DNA of 43,245 nt, from positions 1 to 43,245 of the IMG/VR virus record IMGVR_UViG_3300010397_000061. One strand, written 5' to 3'. This document shows, in pieces, positions 38,918 to 43,245 of the stretch (position 1 is the first letter of the stretch; each line of letters opens with the position of its first letter). The translations under genes and the position numbers were made by a program. The notes below the pieces were generated by a model. That model did no database searches, was not told the DNA's origin, and saw nothing but the letters and a program-made list of their open reading frames with translations. This DNA is from a virus.

Positions 38918-39125
38918 TGGGTTCTTGTTTTTTAGTATTTTTAATACAATCCGTACTACTCCAATGTTCACTTATTACTACCCCACAAGAATCACAACAT
39001 ATTGCTTCGCGCATTGCCTTACACTTAAAACACTTTTCCATTAGATGAACACGATCAGGAATTACAACCCATTTATGATTGCAATTCTTACAGATAAGTT
39101 CTTGGAATTCAATATATTTATTCAT
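38907..39125 (-). CDS. Zinc-ribbon protein (72 aa)
   Basis: Three Cys pairs: CKNC (13-16), CFKC (33-36) and CCDSC (about 43-47), with one more Cys near the end. This could hold two zinc ions in a short ribbon. Typical of small phage regulators or inhibitors of host proteins; nothing more specific. Confidence 0.65.
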   Translation of the reverse strand: MNKYIEFQELICKNCNHKWVVIPDRVHLMEKCFKCKAMREAICCDSCGVVISEHWSSTDCIKNTKKQEPNDL

Positions 39126-39168
39126 ATTTTTTACTAGTGGGGGCTGACGTTAATTCGCCGTGCATATG

Positions 39169-39336
39169 CTAGGACGTCCGCCCCCCATTAATAAATAATA
39201 ATTCTCTTTCTGTATCTTCTATCGCTAATTCTAATAACTTATTAGCAAACGAATGGCTTCGCTCATTACCCCAAAATTCAAGAGTAGAGCGTGATTCAAA
39301 ATGTTTTTTAAGCAATTCTAATGTTTCTTCTTTCAT
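39169..39336 (-). CDS. Small helical protein (55 aa)
   Basis: ATG with AAGGAG 7 nt upstream. MKEETLELLKKHFESRSTLEFWGNERSHSF... then ANKLLELAIEDTERELLFI, two amphipathic helices joined by an aromatic turn. Fits exactly between its neighbours. Unknown. Confidence 0.6.
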   Translation of the reverse strand: MKEETLELLKKHFESRSTLEFWGNERSHSFANKLLELAIEDTERELLFINGGRTS

Positions 39337-39340
39337 ATAT

Positions 39341-39604
39341 TTACTCCTTGTTTAATTCTAGGGGGGATATTTTTTCAAACCAAATCACTCTACCTTTTTT
39401 GTATTTTATTGGATTAGCCATGCTTGGTACTTCTTCAAATTGAGTTAATTGGTAATGTGGATTTTTTCCGCCACGTTTTAATTTACATAGTTTATTCTTG
39501 CTTTTAAGATAATTTTCCAATGCTTCACGGGCATTGTTGCCTTCTGATATTGGATAGTCCATTAAAAGAGGTGCTGATATATCAAAAATAGAATACTTTT
39601 TCAT
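39341..39604 (-). CDS. Small hypothetical protein (87 aa)
   Basis: MKKYSIFDISAPLLMDYPISEGNNAREALENYLKS..., an N-terminal strand-helix unit reminiscent of small alpha/beta folds, then a basic loop (KRGGKNPHY) and a strand (GRVIWFEKI). Start overlaps the stop of the 66-aa zinc gene by 4 nt. No family is recognised. Confidence 0.6.
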   Translation of the reverse strand: MKKYSIFDISAPLLMDYPISEGNNAREALENYLKSKNKLCKLKRGGKNPHYQLTQFEEVPSMANPIKYKKGRVIWFEKISPLELNKE

Positions 39605-39801
39605 TTGTAACGTAAATAAATCTGTTTAATAACTGCCAATGCTCCTTCTTCTTTGTAAATGTCTTTAATCATATCCCAAAGTGGCATTAAGCAAAGCGGG
39701 CAATAGATTGGCCAATCCTCAATACTCTCGTAATCTTCAGGTACAAAACTCCATACTTCATCACATTGTTCACAGCGATATTCTCCAGTTTCTTCTTTCA
39801 T
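39601..39801 (-). CDS. Zinc-ribbon protein (66 aa)
   Basis: CEQC (10-13) and CPLC (34-37), 20 residues apart, form a rubredoxin-like ribbon. A helix follows (WDMIKDIYKEEGALAVIKQIYL). Small adapter-type protein of the early region; partner unknown. Confidence 0.65.
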   Translation of the reverse strand: MKEETGEYRCEQCDEVWSFVPEDYESIEDWPIYCPLCLMPLWDMIKDIYKEEGALAVIKQIYLRYK

Positions 39802-39832
39802 TTGCTTTATGTTAATTCTAAAGGGTTAAAAA

Positions 39833-39994
39833 CTAAGCAATAATTTCTTCTAAAGCGTAACAATCAACCTGCCGTATTTCCTTAACTTTTTTATAGGCTT
39901 GTTCTTCGTTTTCAGCTTCTAGCGTGATTTTTGTATGTCCATAGGTATATCCGTAAGTTGGGCTTTTCATATAAGTATCGTAAATAAATTTCAT
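39833..39994 (-). CDS. Small protein (53 aa)
   Basis: ATG with AAAGGA 5-6 nt upstream. MKFIYDTYMKSPTYGYTYGHTKITLEAENEEQAYKKVKEI... gives a beta hairpin with a helix, as in small dsRBD- or phage-inhibitor-like miniproteins; the ITLEAENEEQAYKKV segment is typical of such folds. Unknown function. Confidence 0.6.
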   Translation of the reverse strand: MKFIYDTYMKSPTYGYTYGHTKITLEAENEEQAYKKVKEIRQVDCYALEEIIA

Positions 39995-40031
39995 ATTTTT
40001 CCTTTCTAAAGTTTAGTTTCTGCTTTTAATA

Positions 40032-40079
40032 CCCTTTTAATCCCCTCCCTGCCCCGGCCGATCACGGCAAACGATCGGC
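40032..40079 (-). promoter_or_regulatory. Hairpin next to G-rich tract in leader of the 53-aa gene
   Basis: Minus strand: a perfect 7-bp stem GCCGATC/GATCGGC (40079-40057) is directly followed by four G runs (GGGG, GGG, GGGG, GGG) with loops of 2, 1 and 7 nt. That matches the usual G-quadruplex pattern. No gene covers it. It could affect RNA stability or transcription in the early unit. Confidence 0.45.
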
Positions 40080-40095
40080 TAGGATAGGGAAAAGA

Positions 40096-40200
40096 TTACT
40101 CCAATAACCTCTCAAACCATCTATCAATCCTGAATAACCAGTATTGATACCAGCTTAAATACCCTAATCTTTTATTCTTCTCGTCCCAGATTATTTTCAT
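40096..40200 (-). CDS. Very small aromatic protein (34 aa)
   Basis: MKIIWDEKNKRLGYLSWYQYWLFRIDRW..., rich in Trp/Tyr and Arg; amphipathic. No ribosome site is visible. It fits between 40231 and the hairpin, so it is kept as possible. Confidence 0.35.
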   Translation of the reverse strand: MKIIWDEKNKRLGYLSWYQYWLFRIDRWFERLLE

Positions 40201-40230
40201 TTACATCGACTTAATGTTTTTGATTAACTC

Positions 40231-40386
40231 CTATCTCTTTTCTTCTTCCAATCTTTCTTTTTCGTCTAAATATTCAACAATGGCTTGGATTTCACAATCC
40301 CTTGATAGATCGTTAGCGTCTAAATTATGGTTTGATTCTCCAAATAATTGCTTTGCCCTGATAAAGATTTGTTCACTTGGTTTCAT
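40231..40386 (-). CDS. Small acidic helical protein (51 aa)
   Basis: MKPSEQIFIRAKQLFGESNHNLDANDLSRDCEIQ... ending YLDEKERLEEEKR; helical and acidic. Overlaps the preceding gene by 14 nt. Unknown. Confidence 0.5.
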   Translation of the reverse strand: MKPSEQIFIRAKQLFGESNHNLDANDLSRDCEIQAIVEYLDEKERLEEEKR

Positions 40387-40540
40387 TTTCTTTTTCGTTA
40401 AGGTAATCGATTATTTCGTTGATTCTATCGGCCATATATAACAAGTATTCGTTTCGCGCTGTTGTATCGATAACTTCATTGAATGATTCCAATCTAGTAA
40501 GTAATGGACTTTTAGGGCCGGTTGATAGTTTCTCAATCAT
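40373..40540 (-). CDS. Small helical protein (55 aa)
   Basis: ATG with AAAGGG about 8 nt upstream. MIEKLSTGPKSPLLTRLESFNEVIDTTARNEYLL..., then MADRINEIIDYLNEKENETK; mostly helical. Overlaps the preceding gene by 8 nt. Unknown. Confidence 0.55.
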   Translation of the reverse strand: MIEKLSTGPKSPLLTRLESFNEVIDTTARNEYLLYMADRINEIIDYLNEKENETK

Positions 40541-40703
40541 CTCTTTGCCCTTTCTCCACAGGATAGGTTAAAAATACTTTTAGAGTGCGCCCGTCATCTT
40601 GCAGATCTAAGTCAACACTCACATCATATTCAACCATTACCCGTCCCTTAACTGGAAAGCGATGATCAATAACTTCAAATCTTGTTACTTTGTCAGTATT
40701 CAT
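40533..40703 (-). CDS. Small beta-rich protein (56 aa)
   Basis: ATG with AAAGGA 7 nt upstream. MNTDKVTRFEVIDHRFPVKGRVMVEYDVSVDLDLQDDGRTLKVF... forms alternate strands, ending EKGQRDD. The size and acidic character would suit a DNA mimic or inhibitor, but that is speculation. Confidence 0.6.
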   Translation of the reverse strand: MNTDKVTRFEVIDHRFPVKGRVMVEYDVSVDLDLQDDGRTLKVFLTYPVEKGQRDD

Positions 40704-40851
40704 TTGTTTTCCTTTCTATGCCACACCGGTAGCAAAAATTTATTGATTCAATCCATCTTCTTATCAAGAAGGGATAATTTTTAACAATTTTGCTATAAGG
40801 TTTTGTAAATTTATGTCCGAATAATAGGGAAGCTAATGTACCGATTCTCAT
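40693..40851 (-). CDS. Small basic protein with one CxxC (52 aa)
   Basis: MRIGTLASLLFGHKFTKPYSKIVKNYPFLIRRW... ends FCYRCGIERKTNEY, so there is a single Cys pair and strong positive charge. Overlaps the next gene by 11 nt. Unknown. Confidence 0.5.
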   Translation of the reverse strand: MRIGTLASLLFGHKFTKPYSKIVKNYPFLIRRWIESINFCYRCGIERKTNEY

Positions 40852-40854
40852 AAA

Positions 40855-41004
40855 TTATTTAGTTAGTTCTACTAAATCCTGTATAAAACAAACACCTGTT
40901 ACCACAAAGATGACTAATAACCTACAAAAAATTTCCATATTACTCCTGGGGGGTGCGAATGTCGCCATAAACCATATACCCAATAAAAATATTCCCGTTC
41001 TCAT
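40855..41004 (-). CDS. Small membrane protein (49 aa)
   Basis: Two hydrophobic stretches (IFLLGIWFMATFA and ICRLLVIFVVTGVCFI-like) with a short basic connector. Start overlaps the preceding stop (ATGA at 41001-41004). Unknown membrane role in the early region. Confidence 0.55.
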   Translation of the reverse strand: MRTGIFLLGIWFMATFAPPRSNMEIFCRLLVIFVVTGVCFIQDLVELTK

Positions 41005-41258
41005 AAAATCCCTTTCTCTTTTAATACTTTTTGTATTTTAGATTGTTGGTCGGAGATGGCTTGCTGTCTTCCCATTTCAAAAGCATGGTTTGATAAATCT
41101 TTTTCATTTATAGGTTCAATCTCCAATTTCACTTCAGCCATAAGAGAAAGAACGTAGGATTTGAACCAATCAAGAATCTTATCTGTGTCCGCGCCTCCTA
41201 TTGCCATGTATTTGTAAGCTTCGTAAGTTTTCTTAAATTCGTCCTCTATTGTAGCCAT
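41001..41258 (-). CDS. Small hypothetical helical protein (85 aa)
   Basis: MATIEDEFKKTYEAYKYMAIGGADTDKILDWFKSYV... then MAEVKLEIEPINEKDLSNHAFEMGRQQAI, mostly helical. Overlaps the preceding gene by 13 nt. Unknown. Confidence 0.6.
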   Translation of the reverse strand: MATIEDEFKKTYEAYKYMAIGGADTDKILDWFKSYVLSLMAEVKLEIEPINEKDLSNHAFEMGRQQAISDQQSKIQKVLKEKGIL

Positions 41259-41506
41259 TTTGATTTAAGTCCTTGTTTAAGAGTTTTCATACTTCTAGTT
41301 ACTTTGTATTCTACATAAACATTGTCAGGTATATCATTAATTAGTCTTTCTAATTGGGTGGAGATGAAAGACTTAATGTCCCGCATATAGGCACGTTGCA
41401 TGTCATCCAATGCTCCTTGGGGAAACTCAAAATCAAATCTATCTTCCCAACTTTCTGGATATAAACTCTGTTTTTTTACTGGTGTATTCCTTATTTCTGC
41501 TGCCAT
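41246..41506 (-). CDS. Small hypothetical protein (86 aa)
   Basis: MAAEIRNTPVKKQSLYPESWEDRFDFEFPQGALDD... then a helix (RAYMRDIKSFISTQLERLINDI) and a basic end (RSMKTLKQGLKSKWLQ). Coupled with the 85-aa gene. Unknown. Confidence 0.6.
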   Translation of the reverse strand: MAAEIRNTPVKKQSLYPESWEDRFDFEFPQGALDDMQRAYMRDIKSFISTQLERLINDIPDNVYVEYKVTRSMKTLKQGLKSKWLQ

Positions 41507-41559
41507 ATATGCGTTTTTAATTATTTACTAAATACTTTTTTCAAACTATTCTTTCCACG

Positions 41560-41973
41560 TCATGGTTTATTGGTTAATAATTCCTGCCACCACTTTTCTG
41601 TATTTCCACCAGTTAGGACTAAATGAAAATAATTTAGTGCTTCTGCTAACCACCTATCTACCCCGATTTCATCTTCATCAAATGGATTCTTTTTCAAGTT
41701 GAACCCCCACCCCAACGCCTTACCGAGTGCTTGCCAAAAGAGGGGGTCTTGGATAATAAAGGCTTGTTCGTAAAGGGATAGCTCTTGTTCTAAACGCAGT
41801 GTTGTGTCCAAGATACCAATCTCGTTTTTATACCCACCCTTTTTTATGGCAACTCGGCAGGTTTCATTAAAACTATTTTGCATATAATTGTTTAGCTCTT
41901 TCTCCATAAGTCTTACCGCTCCACTCATCAGTACCTCGCCAGCCTTCCATAACTGTGTAAAATCCCTTATCAT
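41560..41973 (-). CDS. Hypothetical protein (up to 137 aa; start uncertain)
   Basis: The C-terminal 100 residues look folded (NSFNETCRVAIKKGGYKNEIGILDTTLRLEQELSLYEQAF, FWQALGKALGW, RWLAEALNYFHLVLTGG). The first ATG at 41973 would overlap the 44-aa gene by about 100 nt. Later ATGs at 41907 or 41883 reduce this. No strong ribosome site decides it. Unknown function. Confidence 0.6.
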   Translation of the reverse strand: MIRDFTQLWKAGEVLMSGAVRLMEKELNNYMQNSFNETCRVAIKKGGYKNEIGILDTTLRLEQELSLYEQAFIIQDPLFWQALGKALGWGFNLKKNPFDEDEIGVDRWLAEALNYFHLVLTGGNTEKWWQELLTNKP

Positions 41974-42007
41974 AACAACTTTGGCAAATTGGTTTCTTGG
42001 TTTTCAT
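41873..42007 (-). CDS. Zinc-knuckle miniprotein (44 aa)
   Basis: ATG overlaps the preceding stop (TGATG). MKTKKPICQSCYDKGFYTVMEG... has one CxxC and the 'C..C...GF..V.EG' pattern seen in phage zinc knuckles, ending KTYGERAKQLYAK. Overlaps the start of the following gene's longest frame out of phase. Confidence 0.5.
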   Translation of the reverse strand: MKTKKPICQSCYDKGFYTVMEGWRGTDEWSGKTYGERAKQLYAK

Positions 42008-42366
42008 CAGTCTAGGTATTTAGTTTGGTAGCCAGTTATCACTCTTTCCATTTCTTTTCGGTAAAATTCAGTCCATTCGGTTTTAGGTAGGTTCTTTTGC
42101 GCGGCAAGGGCATATATCGACCCCCGCAGCCTCTGAGACGGGCTTTTCTCACTGTCATCGACCTTTGGATCGTAGTCGGGTACTTCCTCGTCCTTAAAGG
42201 CAGTCGGTTTAAACAAGAGGAACCCAAAGTCATTACGATAGCCCATAATATTGACGGCTTCCTCGGCGCTTACTTCTTGGGTATGGAAACTAAGGGATAA
42301 GCTCCCGTCTTTAAGAGTGGATATGCCGTTTAGGGAAGAAGGTATTTGTATAGGTTTTCGCTCCAT
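42007..42366 (-). CDS. Conserved phage protein of unknown function (119 aa)
   Basis: N-terminal beta region (SLNGISTLKDGSLSLSFHTQEVSAEE), FLLFKPTAFKDEEVPD, then the motif KSPSQRLRGSIYALAAQ and EFYRKEMERVITGYQTKYL. I recognise the SPSQRLR...fY..kme..I pattern as a recurring small phage family with no assigned role, usually close to recombination genes. Confidence 0.7.
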   Translation of the reverse strand: MERKPIQIPSSLNGISTLKDGSLSLSFHTQEVSAEEAVNIMGYRNDFGFLLFKPTAFKDEEVPDYDPKVDDSEKSPSQRLRGSIYALAAQKNLPKTEWTEFYRKEMERVITGYQTKYLD

Positions 42367-42377
42367 TGGTTTTGTGT

Positions 42378-42689
42378 TTAGGGGTTAGTTTTGAAAGCTC
42401 TTCCGTAATCTTTATCTGCTATCTCTCGTATGTTATCCATTTTTTCAGCAAGACATGTAGGGCAAATCAAGCGATTGCCATGACCAGGATGACGACCTCT
42501 AACAAAAACCATTAAACCGCCACATATTCCACAACCTTTTACATCGGGATCGTTAACTAAACCATTCATCGAAGGACTATCTGCTTTCTTCCCCCAATTT
42601 GGTTGACAATCTGAATAATGGTGCTTAGCACAAGGATTTAGTTGCATACATCGGCAATGCGGACGTAAACACTCAACTTCCATCTCCAT
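42378..42689 (-). CDS. Cys/His-rich zinc-binding protein (103 aa)
   Basis: Two parts: an N-terminal Cys/His cluster (CLRPHCRCMQLNPCAKHHYSDC) and a ribbon CGICGG...CPTC at about 53-82. The start at 42689 has AAAGGG 5 nt upstream. Likely nucleic-acid or protein binding. Unknown. Confidence 0.65.
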   Translation of the reverse strand: MEMEVECLRPHCRCMQLNPCAKHHYSDCQPNWGKKADSPSMNGLVNDPDVKGCGICGGLMVFVRGRHPGHGNRLICPTCLAEKMDNIREIADKDYGRAFKTNP

Positions 42690-42714
42690 ATTTACCCTTT
42701 CTTTATATCTTTAA

Positions 42715-43089
42715 TTAGTTGTTAAGGCCGTTTAAAAGCTGTTCAAATTCCTTTATTGCCTGCCGTTCAGTTATCATGGTTTGCGCTTTTTTGATGATTG
42801 CCTTGTGTCGTTCAGGAAAAGTCTTTTTAAACCATTTCTCAAACTTTTCAGGAGTACGATGTGCCGAGAATTCATTATTGAACGTGTGATGTGACGGACA
42901 AAGAGAAATGCCATTATCAAGCATAAATCGTGTAGCCTTGCACGCGCGTCCTTTGATGTGATGTGCCGCCAAGTATTGATTTTTGAAACAACTAGGAGCC
43001 ATACAATGCTTTTGTCGCGCCCTTACAAGAGTAGACCAAACAATGTCATGCTTTTTTAGTCTTATCTTTTTTATTTTGAGATAGCCCAT
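42715..43089 (-). CDS. HNH endonuclease (124 aa)
   Basis: HNH core: CMAPSC (zinc), LAAHHIKGRACKATRFMLDNGISLCPSHHTFN. The AHHIKGR...DNGISLCPSHH pattern matches phage HNH/NinG-like nucleases used in recombination. The basic N-terminus (YLKIKKIRLKKHD) aids DNA binding. The ATG at 43089 has GGGAG 7 nt upstream, supplied by the last repeat unit. The frame stays open upstream through the array as Glu alternating with Arg/Leu/Gln, so an N-terminal extension is possible. Confidence 0.8.
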   Translation of the reverse strand: MGYLKIKKIRLKKHDIVWSTLVRARQKHCMAPSCFKNQYLAAHHIKGRACKATRFMLDNGISLCPSHHTFNNEFSAHRTPEKFEKWFKKTFPERHKAIIKKAQTMITERQAIKEFEQLLNGLNN

Positions 43090-43245
43090 TATACGCTCCC
43101 GCTCCAGCTCCCGCTCCAGCTCTTGCTCCCGCTCCCGCTCCCGCTCCAGCTCTTGCTCCAGCTCTTGCTCCCGCTCAAGCTCTTGCTCCCGCTCCCGCTC
43201 CCGCTCCAGCTCTTGCTCCAGCTCTTGCTCCCGCTCCAGCTCCCG
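43089..43245 (-). CDS. Possible Ser-X dipeptide-repeat protein, C-terminal part (enters from window edge)
   Basis: Continuation of the frame described at 1-245. Ser alternates with Gly, Trp, Lys and one Leu, then Val and TAA at 43091-43089. The stop overlaps the HNH ATG (TAATG). The one odd unit (GCTCAA, 43173-43178) changes Trp to Leu in this frame. Coding is unproven. Confidence 0.3.
   Translation of the reverse strand, partial: GSWSGSKSWSKSWSGSGSGSKSLSGSKSWSKSWSGSGSGSKSWSGSWSGSV
43095..43245. repeat. Hexamer tandem array, right end (GCTCNN)n
   Basis: Twenty-five hexamers plus one base of the same array as 1-206, with the same 60-bp higher-order order of variants (units 6-15 and 16-25). 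One unit, 43173-43178, is GCTCAA where the pattern predicts GCTCCA. The array abuts a TATAAT hexamer (minus strand 43093-43088) that overlaps the HNH start codon. Confidence 0.95.

Noticed and set aside
43088-43093. TATAAT as a -10 box for the HNH gene
   Set aside because: It overlaps the ATG, so transcription would start inside the gene, and the repeat provides no -35. Read-through from upstream is more likely.

Overview
The window looks like a complete, or nearly complete, tailed-phage genome of about 43 kb from an uncultured bacterium. It carries a full virion set: small and large terminase, portal, scaffold, major capsid protein, neck/tail proteins, fibres and lysis genes. It also has a tyrosine integrase, so it is probably temperate. 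There is no long tape-measure gene, and the neck and internal-virion-like proteins resemble those of podoviruses, so a short-tailed virion is the best guess. The standard genetic code fits, with TAA, TAG and TGA all used as stops. Genes use AAAGGA/AGGAGG ribosome sites and TTGACA-type promoters. The secreted peptidoglycan-binding protein at 13.2-14.2 kb has the 'SGP.TGnF...FQ...GI.pAnGY.GpgTR' pattern that I associate with Patescibacteria (CPR) surface proteins. A CPR host is therefore an attractive but unproven inference.

Both ends of the window lie inside the same hexamer tandem repeat (GCTCNN), which shows a 60-bp higher-order period. The molecule is therefore probably circular, or circularly assembled, and was opened inside the repeat. 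Almost every gene is on the minus strand, so the genome reads naturally from high to low coordinates. The early/accessory unit starts after a terminator and a structured, gene-free stretch (about 5.9-6.4 kb). It runs 5900 to 253 (DUF3268 zinc protein, YopX-like protein, Rad52-like annealing protein, many small zinc-binding and DNA-binding proteins). It then crosses the repeat and continues 43089 to 38783 (HNH nuclease and a dense set of 30-140-residue proteins). A strong promoter followed at once by a terminator (38650-38745) separates it from the packaging/late unit. That unit runs from small genes and TerS, through GroES, two unknown proteins and GroEL, to an HNH nuclease, TerL and one small gene. 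A second promoter-terminator pair (31835-31956) precedes portal, scaffold and capsid. Head, fibre, neck and internal-virion genes follow down to 14.3 kb.

A two-gene plus-strand unit (13164-14309: exported peptidoglycan-binding protein and a 30-residue membrane peptide, with its own consensus promoter) interrupts the minus-strand order. Below it are a fibre gene and a lysis cassette centred on an endolysin that has both an M23 peptidase domain and a separate HELDH metalloprotease motif. At least six small membrane proteins surround the endolysin. The lysogeny region (6.6-8.6 kb) holds the integrase, a 50-residue candidate excisionase/regulator and a 110-residue unknown protein. The last two appear to be made from leaderless transcripts.

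The most unusual features are the following. (1) A phage-encoded GroES/GroEL cassette sits inside the packaging module, and its GroEL has Asn at the position of the catalytic Asp398. (2) The coding-compatible hexamer array lies at the genome junction. (3) Promoter-terminator pairs suggest antitermination control. (4) Several structured, gene-free RNAs are present. No DNA polymerase, primase or helicase is visible, so replication probably depends on the host.
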